Positions 17,061 through 24,505 of a stretch of 35,901 nucleotides of DNA are shown piece by piece (positions within the stretch are counted from its first letter, which is position 1; every line of letters begins with the position of its first letter). The position numbers were made by a program, and so were the translations under genes. This stretch comes from Methylococcaceae bacterium. GTDB lineage: Bacteria > Pseudomonadota > Gammaproteobacteria > Methylococcales > Methylomonadaceae. The notes beneath the pieces were generated by a model. That model was given only the letters and a program-made list of their open reading frames with translations. It had not been told where the DNA came from and ran no database searches. Location of the stretch: positions 1 to 35,901 of the forward strand of contig CANNLO010000011.1 in the NCBI GenBank assembly GCA_947505055.1, written 5' to 3'.

Positions 17061-17654
17061 ATGGCTATTAATTTACAAAAAGGGCAAAAAATCTCTTTGT
17101 CCAAAGAATCCGGCGGTTCGTTGAGTCAAGTTGTCATGGGCTTGGGTTGGGATGCTAAAAAAGTCCAGGTCAGTATGTTAAAAGGTATGTTCGGCGGCGG
17201 TAAAACTGATGCCATCGATTTGGATGCTTCTTGTGTCATGTTTGACGATCAAAACAAAGTAGTTGATATCATCTATTTTGGGCAGTTAAAAAGCCGTGAC
17301 GGCAGTATTGTGCATACCGGCGACAACCGTTCTGGCGCCGGTGACGGAGATGATGAGCAAATTAAGGTTGATCTGGATAAAGTGCCAGAGAAAGTTAAAT
17401 CGATGGTATTTACCGTTAACTCATTTTCCGGTCAAACGTTTAATGAAGTTGAAAATGCCTATTGCCGTATCGTTGACAGCAGCAATAATTCAGAGGTCGC
17501 CCGTTACACTTTAAGTTCGCAGGGCACGCATACCGCGCAAATCATGGCAAAAGTGTATCGTCATAATGGCGAATGGAAAATGCACGCGATTGGTGAAAAT
17601 GGTGTCGGTCGAACTATTGATGCCTTGTTGCCGCAAATAGTTATCCATTTGTAG
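17061..17654 (+). CDS. terZ: TerD-family protein (TerZ-like)
   Basis: A 197-aa TerD-domain protein of the TerZ subtype. A Gly/Lys insertion (KGMFGGGKTD) stands before the acidic DAIDLDASCVMF motif, and [33 protein letters not shown] and GRTIDALLPQIV match TerZ rather than TerD/TerE. Calcium ligands appear intact. It is separated from terE by a 178-base gap with the stem-loop, but lies only six bases ahead of the ATP-grasp gene, so it heads the biosynthetic part of the locus. Confidence 0.92.
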   Translation: MAINLQKGQKISLSKESGGSLSQVVMGLGWDAKKVQVSMLKGMFGGGKTDAIDLDASCVMFDDQNKVVDIIYFGQLKSRDGSIVHTGDNRSGAGDGDDEQIKVDLDKVPEKVKSMVFTVNSFSGQTFNEVENAYCRIVDSSNNSEVARYTLSSQGTHTAQIMAKVYRHNGEWKMHAIGENGVGRTIDALLPQIVIHL

Positions 17655-17660
17655 GCATCA

Positions 17661-18683
17661 ATGAGAATTTGGTTTAACAAAACATTTTCGACCATCCACG
17701 CAGTCTTCAGAAATCTTCATCAGTCAGTTCCGGCTGGTGAAGTCACCTTGATTTGTACTCATACTTATACCCATGCGGCGGCTTTTTTGGCGGCCGATGA
17801 ATGTTATCTGGAACCGGCTGAACTGACAGATTACGAGTACCTTGAATGGTGTGTGGCGTTTTGCAGAGAGCATAATGTTCAGTTATTTTGGCCCGGCAAA
17901 GCAGCGACTCTAATATCCAAACATCATGGCTTGTTTCAGGCAGTCGGTGTACAGGTGGTTTCGGTTGCTGATTACGACACGCTGAGCTTGTTGCATAACA
18001 AAGCAGATTTTTATATGGCGTTGCCTGTTGACGTCGCAAAAATCATGGATTTTATTGCCGTTAATAACGGTGAGGCGTTTGATAGTGCGGTTGCCGAATT
18101 ATCGGCAAAGCATAAAGTCCTCTGCGTAAAACCGGCAGTTTCGGTGTTCGGTCTGGGGTTTCGGGTTTTGGATACGCAGCGAGACAGTATTACCCAGTTG
18201 CTTAAAGGGGTGGAGTATCAGATTCCCTTGCAAGAATTAAGACACGGCATGGTTAACACGGCTGAGTTTGATACCTTGCTGGTAATGGAACATCTGGGCG
18301 GACCTGAATGGAGCGTCGATTGTGCCGGGCGGCACGGCGAGTTGCTGAGTGCCGTACAACGCAAAAAATCGCAACTGGCTGGTGGCGGGCAAACAATTGA
18401 CAATAATGCCGAGATTGACGGCATGGTGAAAAGATTGACGACACATTACCGTCTTAATGGCTTGTTTAATATCCAGTTTAAAGAAGGTGTTAACGGCGTG
18501 CGGTTACTGGAAATCAATCCCCGACCCTCCGGTGGCTTCGGCATGGCTTGTTTGGCTGGAGCAAACCTGGCGCATATTGCCTTGCGCAGTTTCAGAGGCC
18601 AGGTATTTCAGATGCCGACCATTCGTTATGGACTGAGAGTGACCGAGATTAATACGCCAGTGATGATGCGGGAAGTGCTATGA
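17661..18683 (+). CDS. Ter-associated ATP-grasp ligase
   Basis: A 340-aa ATP-grasp protein. The N-terminal third is Rossmann-like (LFWPGKAATLISKHHGLF). The ATP-grasp core has LCVKPAVSVFGLGFRV, VMEHLGGPEWSVDC, and the metal-binding RLLEINPRPSGGFGMAC. ATP-grasp enzymes join a carboxylate to an amine or thiol through an acyl phosphate. In the comparative-genomic description of Ter systems (Anantharaman, Iyer and Aravind), this gene belongs with the phosphoribosyltransferase, HAD, and HpcH genes that follow, as a predicted nucleoside-like metabolite pathway. Substrate unknown. It starts six bases after terZ. A 108-base palindromic gap separates it from the next gene. Confidence 0.88.
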   Translation: MRIWFNKTFSTIHAVFRNLHQSVPAGEVTLICTHTYTHAAAFLAADECYLEPAELTDYEYLEWCVAFCREHNVQLFWPGKAATLISKHHGLFQAVGVQVVSVADYDTLSLLHNKADFYMALPVDVAKIMDFIAVNNGEAFDSAVAELSAKHKVLCVKPAVSVFGLGFRVLDTQRDSITQLLKGVEYQIPLQELRHGMVNTAEFDTLLVMEHLGGPEWSVDCAGRHGELLSAVQRKKSQLAGGGQTIDNNAEIDGMVKRLTTHYRLNGLFNIQFKEGVNGVRLLEINPRPSGGFGMACLAGANLAHIALRSFRGQVFQMPTIRYGLRVTEINTPVMMREVL

Positions 18684-18688
18684 ATTGG

Positions 18689-18774
18689 GTAGGATGGGTA
18701 GAGCGGTGTGACCCGATAAACCCATCTTGATTCAACCAATGTTGATGGGTTTCGTTACACTCTACCCATCCTAC
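18689..18774. repeat. REP/MITE-like palindrome inside the Ter operon
   Basis: Perfect 15-base outer arms GTAGGATGGGTAGAG (18689-18703) and its reverse complement (18760-18774) enclose a second inverted pair, AAACCCATC (18718-18726) with GATGGGTTT (18744-18752). The 86-base element has no ORF. The GGATGGGT..ACCCATCC style resembles dispersed intergenic palindromes of methylotrophs and other proteobacteria. It fills almost the whole gap between the ATP-grasp and phosphoribosyltransferase genes and leaves the latter without an evident Shine-Dalgarno sequence. Confidence 0.85.
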
Positions 18775-18790
18775 ACCGCACTTTAATTAA

Positions 18791-19993
18791 ATGCCAAATA
18801 TGACTAAGACAATAACCATAAAACTGGACACAGGAACTTTGCAGCTTGATTTGGAATCCGGACGTATTCCGCTTAATCGCTTGCTGGGTTTTGCGGCCAG
18901 AGTCAGTAGCAAGCGCAAGTTTCTGTTGGTCAGCAAAGTTTTAGGCAAGCATTATCCTGTATCGCCCAAACTGATGAGCTGGTCTTATCGAGCCTTGGCT
19001 CGCATGGTTTTGGAACATGGTGCCGGAACCGGTTCGGTTTGGATCGGCATGGCGGAAACCGCAACCGGTTTGGGTTACGGGGTATTTGAAGCGGCGTGTC
19101 GCGACGGCGTGGAACAGGCCTTATTCATTCAGACTACCCGTTATCATCTGGGGGGTCTTGAGCGACTTGAGTTTGAAGAAGCACACAGTCATGCGACAGA
19201 TTTTTTCCTGTATTATCCAGAACAGGCAAGGCATCGAGCACAGTTTTTGTCGGCTAAAACGCTGGTTTTAATCGATGATGAAATCAGCACCGGGAAAACT
19301 TTTTTACGACTGATTAAAGCCTATCAGTTAGTTAATCCGGAGCTTGAAAAAGTATTTATCGTCAGCCTGGTTAATTTTGCGCATCCGGATGATCGTGCAA
19401 CTTTGGAGAATGAAGCCGGTGTGACAGTGGAATGGGTGTGTTTCAGACAAGGTTTACTGCAATTTGAAGACAGTCAGAACATCGCCATAGATAGCATCAC
19501 TGTCAATGTTTCCGGAAATGGTGCTTGCAAAAAAGCGTTGTTGGCGTGGCCGGGTCGGGTAGGTTTGGATGCACCGCTCAATCTGGAAGACGATGTCCTT
19601 GAACAGCTTTATAACACTGGTTTCAGTCACGATAAAACCCGTCCGATTTTGGTTTTGGGTACAGGCGAATGCAACGCACCCGCTTATCTGCTGGGTCGTG
19701 AATTGGAACGACAAGGCTTTAAGGTTAAGGTACAGAGCACCACCCGCTCACCGATTCATCAAGGCAATGCTATAGCCAGTGTGTGCCAGTTTGAAGATAA
19801 CTATGACGATGGCATTCCCAATTTTATTTACAATTTAAATCCGGACGATTATCGGGATATTATTCTTTGTCATGAAACGCCGTTAGGTGCTGCATTAACT
19901 AACCGATTGCAGGCATGGCAAGCACTTAGCGCACGATTTGAATTTCAACCAGACACGGCTAACCATGCAAAGCTACATTTTTTTAGACCTTGA
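18791..19993 (+). CDS. Ter-associated phosphoribosyltransferase with TRSP domain
   Basis: A 400-aa protein of the PRTase_2-TRSP architecture. The PRPP-binding loop is LVLIDDEISTGKTF at about 158-171. Upstream, WIGMAETATGLGYGVFEA (about 84-101) fits the start of the fold. The C-terminal TRSP domain (about 280-390) carries LVLGTGECNAPAYLLGREL and the eponymous TTRSPI motif. The family is found almost only in Ter-type loci, where it is predicted to attach or remove a phosphoribosyl group on a base-like intermediate. Its stop lies 29 bases inside the HAD gene, so the two are coupled. Confidence 0.9.
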   Translation: MPNMTKTITIKLDTGTLQLDLESGRIPLNRLLGFAARVSSKRKFLLVSKVLGKHYPVSPKLMSWSYRALARMVLEHGAGTGSVWIGMAETATGLGYGVFEAACRDGVEQALFIQTTRYHLGGLERLEFEEAHSHATDFFLYYPEQARHRAQFLSAKTLVLIDDEISTGKTFLRLIKAYQLVNPELEKVFIVSLVNFAHPDDRATLENEAGVTVEWVCFRQGLLQFEDSQNIAIDSITVNVSGNGACKKALLAWPGRVGLDAPLNLEDDVLEQLYNTGFSHDKTRPILVLGTGECNAPAYLLGRELERQGFKVKVQSTTRSPIHQGNAIASVCQFEDNYDDGIPNFIYNLNPDDYRDIILCHETPLGAALTNRLQAWQALSARFEFQPDTANHAKLHFFRP

Positions 19994-20726
19994 TGACACC
20001 TTGTTTCAGACGCTGAGAAAATGTGTTCCCGGCGTCAATGATCACAACCTTGAAGTGCGGGCTTATTTACCTGATGGCACGGCCAATTCGTTTGCTACCC
20101 ACAAGCAGCAATGGTTGTGGGAATGGCTAGCAAAGGGCTTCAAGATTGTGCCGGTAACGGCGCGGGATGTTCATGCTTTTGAGCGTGTCAATTTGCCGTT
20201 TCAAGAAGAAGTAGTGTTAAATCATGGCGCGGTGATTTTGGATAAACAGCGAGTAGTTGATCAGGTATGGATGGAACTGATCATGCAAGAAATGCCGATT
20301 TATCATGACAAATTGCTTGAGCTGTGGGCGGAGGTTGAGCTTTACGCAAAACGTCACCCCGGATTTAAACCCCGCCTGGTCAACGATTTTGATATAACCT
20401 GGTATGGCGTTATCAAACACAGTGACGGCATCGAAGCGGTTTTAAAAACACTGTTGGATGAACTGATCATAAAACATCCCCACGTTACTGATGGCAGTTT
20501 GTATTGGCATTTGAATGGCAATAATCTCGCGCTATTGCCAAAAATAATCAACAAAGAAAGCGCGGTCAGTTATCTGCTAAACGGTTACAAACAGTATTCG
20601 GAAGTCTTGACCTTTGGTGCCGGTGACAGCAAGACTGACGCGCCGTTTATGGCATTATGTGATTATGCGTTAATCCCTAAAAATACACAGTTGTATCAAA
20701 CGCTGGCTATGGTCGAAATAAGCTAA
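19965..20726 (+). CDS. Ter-associated HAD-family phosphatase
   Basis: A 253-aa HAD-superfamily hydrolase. Motif I is FLDLDDTLF (nucleophile D8, acid D10). The C-terminal motif IV is FGAGDSKTDAPFM. A cap-type insertion lies between. The ATG at 19965 is chosen because the catalytic motif begins eight residues later; a TTG 27 bases upstream is in frame but adds nothing typical. It overlaps the phosphoribosyltransferase gene by 29 bases and its stop touches the ATG of the next gene. It is likely a sugar- or nucleoside-monophosphate phosphatase within the Ter pathway; substrate not known. Confidence 0.88.
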   Translation: MQSYIFLDLDDTLFQTLRKCVPGVNDHNLEVRAYLPDGTANSFATHKQQWLWEWLAKGFKIVPVTARDVHAFERVNLPFQEEVVLNHGAVILDKQRVVDQVWMELIMQEMPIYHDKLLELWAEVELYAKRHPGFKPRLVNDFDITWYGVIKHSDGIEAVLKTLLDELIIKHPHVTDGSLYWHLNGNNLALLPKIINKESAVSYLLNGYKQYSEVLTFGAGDSKTDAPFMALCDYALIPKNTQLYQTLAMVEIS

Positions 20727-21821
20727 ATGACTATTTCTTTTAGCGGCAGTTACATGGCAGACGACGTAGAGTTTTTGCTAAAACCTATGGTGATGCAGGA
20801 TACGCCGATTCACGAGAAGGAAGCCCTGATTCAATCCGGTAAAAAACATTATTCGCAACTATTGACACACGAGTCCTTGCCACCGGAACATTATTTACCG
20901 CTTTTTTATCAGGCGCTGGCGTTAAATCAGCAGCGCATGGCCGAACATTTGCTGGTCTTGGCTAAAAGCATTCTGGCCAATCGTCCGGAAGGCATTACTC
21001 TGGTTTCGCTGGCGCGTGCAGGAACCCCGGTCGGCGTTTTACTCAAGCATGTATTGAAGCGCTATTTCAACATTGATCCCAGTCATTATTCCATTTCCAT
21101 CATTCGGGATGTCGGTATCGACCACAATGCCTTGCGCCATATTTTGCAAAAGCATGGACCAAAATCTCTGGTGTTTGTCGACGGTTGGACCGGAAAGGGT
21201 GTTATCGCAAGGCAGTTGGCGACCAGTTTGCAGGCCTTTGCCATTAGCGATGGCATCAACATTCCTGCCGAGTTGTATGTGTTGACTGATTTATCGGGCA
21301 GCGCAGCCGTTGCCGCCAGCTCGGAAGATTATTTGATCCCCTCGTGCATCTTGAATGCCACCGTATCCGGCTTGGTGAGTCGGTCGATTTATGATCCAGA
21401 CACCGCCGCTGCAACTGATTTTCATGGTTGCGTCTATTACCAACAGTTTGAACAACACGATTTATCCCGCTATTTTATCGACACCATCTTGTTTTGTGTT
21501 GAACAGATCTGGCACGGAGGACTTGCGACTTTTGAAGCTTGCTCTCAGGATCGGCTACAATTACAGGAAATATCCCAGGCATTGTTGCAGTGGATTGCCG
21601 TACATTATGAGATTACCCAGCATAATTATATCAAACCCGGCATTGGCGAAGCGACGCGGGTTTTATTGCGCCGTGAAGCGCAGCTGTTGTTGTTACAGGA
21701 TATTGATTGTGAAGCCACGTTACATTTGCGCTGGCTGGCTGAAGCCCGCTCCATTCCAATTGATATTTTTCCAGACCTGCCTTATCGGGCAGTTGCGCTA
21801 ATCAAAGAGATGCAATTATGA
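20727..21821 (+). CDS. StiP/PRTase-type protein with C-terminal PELOTA-like domain
   Basis: A 364-aa protein of the family named cysteine protease StiP in databases, but whose core looks like a phosphoribosyltransferase: SLARAGTPVGVLL (about 94-106) and LVFVDGWTGKGVI (148-160) resemble the PRPP loop region. The last 70 residues (about 295-364: KPGIGEATRVLLRRE, LLLLQDIDC, DLPYRAVALIK) resemble the PELOTA/L7Ae-like RNA-binding domain reported in Ter operons. The ATG follows the HAD stop with no gap, and its stop overlaps the next start by four bases. The protease name is probably not informative; a nucleotide-pathway role is better supported by context. Confidence 0.85.
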   Translation: MTISFSGSYMADDVEFLLKPMVMQDTPIHEKEALIQSGKKHYSQLLTHESLPPEHYLPLFYQALALNQQRMAEHLLVLAKSILANRPEGITLVSLARAGTPVGVLLKHVLKRYFNIDPSHYSISIIRDVGIDHNALRHILQKHGPKSLVFVDGWTGKGVIARQLATSLQAFAISDGINIPAELYVLTDLSGSAAVAASSEDYLIPSCILNATVSGLVSRSIYDPDTAAATDFHGCVYYQQFEQHDLSRYFIDTILFCVEQIWHGGLATFEACSQDRLQLQEISQALLQWIAVHYEITQHNYIKPGIGEATRVLLRREAQLLLLQDIDCEATLHLRWLAEARSIPIDIFPDLPYRAVALIKEMQL

Positions 21822-22753
21822 ATACAGCACAGAAAGTATTTTCACCGTGGTGTTTAGGCGCGTCTTTATATATGCCTGCACATCGGCTAGACTTGATGGA
21901 TTGCGCCAATGGCGAAAAGTTGTCTGACTTGCGTTCGATGATTTTTTGTACCGAAGATGCCGTATTGCATACTGAAGTTGATAGCAGTCTGCGTCATTTG
22001 GGACTTTGTTTACAAGGATTTAGAGACACGCCGCAACGCTTTCGGTTTATTCGTGCGAGAAACCCTGAGATTCTTGCGCGTTTGCTGGAGTTGCCTGCTA
22101 TCGAAAAAATCGACGGCTTTGTGTTGCCCAAATTTAATACAGACGTCTTTCACGCTTATTTTGATCAATTGCAGGGTACCAAGTTTAAAGTCATGCCGAC
22201 TCTGGAAACGCGGGACGTTTTTGATGTCGGTGCAATGCGCGAATTACGTCAGGGCTTGGCCCAGGATGGTATATTTGAGCAAATCTTGATGCTCAGAATT
22301 GGTGGTAACGACTTACTTAACCTTTTAGGTATCAGGCGCCCCAGGCAAATGACCTTATATGAAACTCCGTTGGGTCATGTCATCGCGCAACTGGTTACCA
22401 CGTTTAAGCCCTACGGTTTTTCCTTGTCGGCACCGGTGTTTGAGTATCTGCAAGATACCGTTACTTTGCAACAAGAGATAAGGCTGGATTTGGCGCATGG
22501 TCTTATAGGCAAGACTGCCATTCATCCGGCGCAGATTGCGGTCATTGAAGCCATGTACGGCGTTGAACGGGAAGACTACGAAATGGCGTTAAGTCTGAGT
22601 AAAAGTTCGTCACCGGCGGTGTTCAGGATGCACGATGCGATGTGTGAAGTGGCGACGCATCAGCAATGGGGGCAAGATATTTTAAACAGATGGCAATGTT
22701 ACGGCGATCGACAGTCGCTTGCCTTGCCAGCGTATACTGAGATGTCTGTTTAA
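21818..22753 (+). CDS. HpcH/HpaI (CitE-like) C-C lyase
   Basis: A 311-aa TIM-barrel protein of the HpcH/HpaI aldolase-citrate lyase beta family. Recognisable segments are IDGFVLPKFNT (about 105), MPTLETRDVF, and LIGKTAIHPAQIAVIEAMYG near residue 245, where the conserved KxxIHPxQ motif of CitE-like lyases sits. Such enzymes make or break C-C bonds of CoA thioesters or keto acids using Mg2+. The ATG overlaps the preceding stop (ATGA). In Ter loci this is the regular partner of the ATP-grasp, PRTase and HAD genes. Its real substrate is unknown. Confidence 0.9.
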   Translation: MNTAQKVFSPWCLGASLYMPAHRLDLMDCANGEKLSDLRSMIFCTEDAVLHTEVDSSLRHLGLCLQGFRDTPQRFRFIRARNPEILARLLELPAIEKIDGFVLPKFNTDVFHAYFDQLQGTKFKVMPTLETRDVFDVGAMRELRQGLAQDGIFEQILMLRIGGNDLLNLLGIRRPRQMTLYETPLGHVIAQLVTTFKPYGFSLSAPVFEYLQDTVTLQQEIRLDLAHGLIGKTAIHPAQIAVIEAMYGVEREDYEMALSLSKSSSPAVFRMHDAMCEVATHQQWGQDILNRWQCYGDRQSLALPAYTEMSV

Positions 22754-22809
22754 AAAGGCAACAGCTAAACAATCCAATTACAACAACACTTAATCTTCAG
22801 GAGAGCACC

Positions 22810-23262
22810 ATGAGTTTCGACAATTTTCTTAGTCAATTAAAAAGCAAAGCCAATGAATTAAAAACAGAGGCTTTAAAGTACAAAAACAAAGATTTTTTAA
22901 ATGCAGCAATGGCGGGTTCCGCTCTGGTAGCAATGGCCGATGGCAGTGTTAGTTCGGATGAAAAACAAAAAATGATCAAATTTATCGAAAGCCACGATGC
23001 GCTGTCGATTTTTACCACCAGTGATGTGATCAAAGCTTTTCAGGATTTTGTCGGTCAGCTTGAGTTCGATAAAGACATCGGTGAAGCCAAAGCTTTTGAA
23101 GCCTTGGGCAAGATGAAGTCAAATGAACAGGCCTCGCGTTTATTGGTTCGCATGATTATCGGTATTGCCTCTTCGGATGGCAATTTTGATGATAGCGAAA
23201 AGAGGGTCGCTATCAGAATCGCCAATGAACTGGCAATTGATCCTGCTGAGTTTGAATTGTAA
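22810..23262 (+). CDS. terB: tellurite resistance protein TerB
   Basis: A 150-aa all-helical TerB protein. The family's duplicated acidic helix-turn motif is clear: ALVAMADGSVSSDEKQKM (about 36-53) and IIGIASSDGNFDDSEKRVAI (about 116-135). TerB binds metal and sits with TerC and TerD proteins at the inner membrane. CAGGAGAG precedes the ATG. It lies 57 bases after the lyase gene and closes the Ter locus here. TerC, the integral membrane partner, is not in the window and may be encoded elsewhere. Confidence 0.95.
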   Translation: MSFDNFLSQLKSKANELKTEALKYKNKDFLNAAMAGSALVAMADGSVSSDEKQKMIKFIESHDALSIFTTSDVIKAFQDFVGQLEFDKDIGEAKAFEALGKMKSNEQASRLLVRMIIGIASSDGNFDDSEKRVAIRIANELAIDPAEFEL

Positions 23263-23287
23263 GGAAATTGGTTCCGAAAGTTGCTTA

Positions 23288-23359
23288 TGTCGGGTTAGGT
23301 GCCAGCCGTAACCCGACAGATTGACTTCGATTGTCGGGTTACGCTATCGTTAATCCGAC
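23288..23359. repeat. double palindrome after terB (REP-like or terminator)
   Basis: TGTCGGGTTA (23288-23297) pairs perfectly with TAACCCGACA (23309-23318). A second copy, GTCGGGTTACG (23333-23343), pairs imperfectly with CGTTAATCCGAC (23348-23359). No T-run follows, so it reads as two tandem REP-like hairpins that may also stop or stabilise the Ter transcript. The same core occurs in the hairpin at 7597-7631. Confidence 0.75.
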
Positions 23360-23394
23360 CAACACGGCTAGCCAAAAATAATAGGAGTAAAATC

Positions 23395-23716
23395 ATGTCA
23401 ACTATCACCTTTGATACGCATGAATTTTTTTAACGAACTTAAAAGCGCTGGATTCAGTGATCAACAAGTCGAGGTTATTACCAAGCTGCAAAAAACAGCA
23501 GCGGCCTCTACCCTTGAGCAAGCGCGTCTTGACTATGATCTGGATAACTTAGTCACGAATCATTCGCTTGATGCGCGCCTTCGTGAATCAGAACTTAAAA
23601 GTGAAGTTAAGTTGGCGGAAACCAAAGCTGATTTGATTCGCTGGGTAGTCGGTATTGGCGTATTACAAACTGCACTTATTTCGGCGCTATTGATTAAACT
23701 AAGTTCGGTTATTTAG
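23395..23716 (+). pseudogene. DUF1640/CCDC90-type coiled-coil membrane protein, frameshifted
   Basis: The expected start, ATG at 23395, has a good ribosome binding site (AGGAGTAA) and encodes MSTITFDTHEFF, the usual opening of this family. A T7 run (23425-23431) then leads straight into a TAA stop (23431-23433). With one T fewer, the frame continues as NELKSAGFSDQQVEV and on to 23716, giving a full-length protein of about 106 residues. A coiled-coil region follows (LESELKSEVKLAETKADL-like heptads) and one C-terminal membrane helix (WVVGIGVLQTALISALLIKL). It is either a real +1 frameshift, a sequencing error in the homopolymer, or a slippage-dependent gene. ATG at 23420 could start the second frame but lacks a ribosome binding site. 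Confidence 0.8.
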
Positions 23717-23938
23717 TCATATAGAGTGAGAAACGCTTTTTTTTGTCTTCCGTTTTTATCGTTAAATGATGTTGGGCAAAGGGTATAAATTTCCCCCATT
23801 GTTCATAACTATCGAATTCCGGGTTACCAGGTTACAGGATTAAGCTTTGCATGTTATCGTGTTTAGAGATTTTGCCTTACCGTGTTATGGTAATTGGACA
23901 TTAAATTTAAACAGCTACCGGCTAATCGAGAATTTAAA

Positions 23939-24157
23939 ATGAAAACAGTTACTTTGAGAGTTGATGACAGTATCAATGATAAATTTCTTTGGCTACTTAA
24001 TCATTTTTCCTCAAATGAAATTAAAATTTTAGAGCAATCGGAATATATAAACGATGACGATTATCTAAACTCAATAAAGGGTATGGTTCAAAGTATAAAT
24101 GAAGCTAGAATCGAACCCATTGCCAATGGTGTAACCCTGGATGGTTTAGATTGGTAA
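23939..24157 (+). CDS. antitoxin of a YoeB-type toxin-antitoxin pair
   Basis: A 72-aa protein (MKTVTLRVDDSINDKFLWLLNHFS...) with a short N-terminal strand and helix that suggest DNA binding, and an acidic C-terminal half ending VTLDGLDW. It directly precedes and overlaps a Txe/YoeB-family toxin reading frame, the normal order for such modules. The ATG at 23939 is preferred; the frame stays open 15 codons upstream without a start that looks better. The antitoxin normally binds the toxin and autoregulates the operon. It appears intact although its toxin is not. Confidence 0.75.
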   Translation: MKTVTLRVDDSINDKFLWLLNHFSSNEIKILEQSEYINDDDYLNSIKGMVQSINEARIEPIANGVTLDGLDW

Positions 24158-24417
24158 TATATACCCTTGTATTTATGACCCAAGCCTAAAAAGATGCAAA
24201 AAAGTTACATGCTGTCGGATTGAAAAATAAAACCCTGAAACTCATAAATCTTATCAGTGAAAATCCTTTGCAATATCCGCCCGAATTTGAATATTTAAAA
24301 GGCGATATGAAAGGGTTAATAAGCAGGCGAATAAATAAACAACACCGTCTTGTCTACGAAATTTTAGCAGCAGACAAACTAATCAAGGTATATCGAATGT
24401 GGACTCATTATGAATAA
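24151..24417 (+). pseudogene. Txe/YoeB-family mRNA interferase toxin, nonsense-disrupted
   Basis: Read from a TTG at 24151 that overlaps the antitoxin stop, the frame gives MVIYTLVFMTQA, then TAA (24187-24189), then KDAKKLHAVGLKNKT and a complete C-terminal part. The C-terminal half has the YoeB pattern: ISRRINKQHRLVYEI and VYRMWTHYE. YoeB-type toxins cleave mRNA at the ribosome. At the stop position the family normally has Gln, so a single CAA to TAA change explains the break. A TTG at 24220 could restart translation but would lack the first strand and helix. The toxin is therefore probably inactive. Confidence 0.85.
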
Positions 24418-24440
24418 AGTTGCACATGGTTTCTGCTCGA

Positions 24441-24487
24441 TTATTATCCCGAAGAATCACATATTGCGGTTGATTGGGGGATAATAA
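24441..24487. promoter_or_regulatory. inverted repeat upstream of the Wadjet operon
   Basis: TTATTATCCC (24441-24450) and its exact complement GGGATAATAA (24478-24487) are separated by 27 bases, just ahead of the jetD start at 24506. It is not followed by T residues. An operator, a leader hairpin, or a terminator remnant of the toxin gene are all possible. No -35/-10 pair is clear. Confidence 0.4.
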
Positions 24488-24505
24488 ATCTAGGTAAGCG
24501 TTCCA

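Noticed and set aside
20727..21821. Calling this protein a cysteine protease on the StiP name
   Set aside because: No Cys-His protease signature is visible, and the motifs and neighbours fit a phosphoribosyltransferase-like pathway enzyme.
24220..24417. 65-aa ORF as an intact toxin gene
   Set aside because: It is only the C-terminal part of a YoeB-family frame that continues upstream across a TAA; the catalytic fold would be incomplete.
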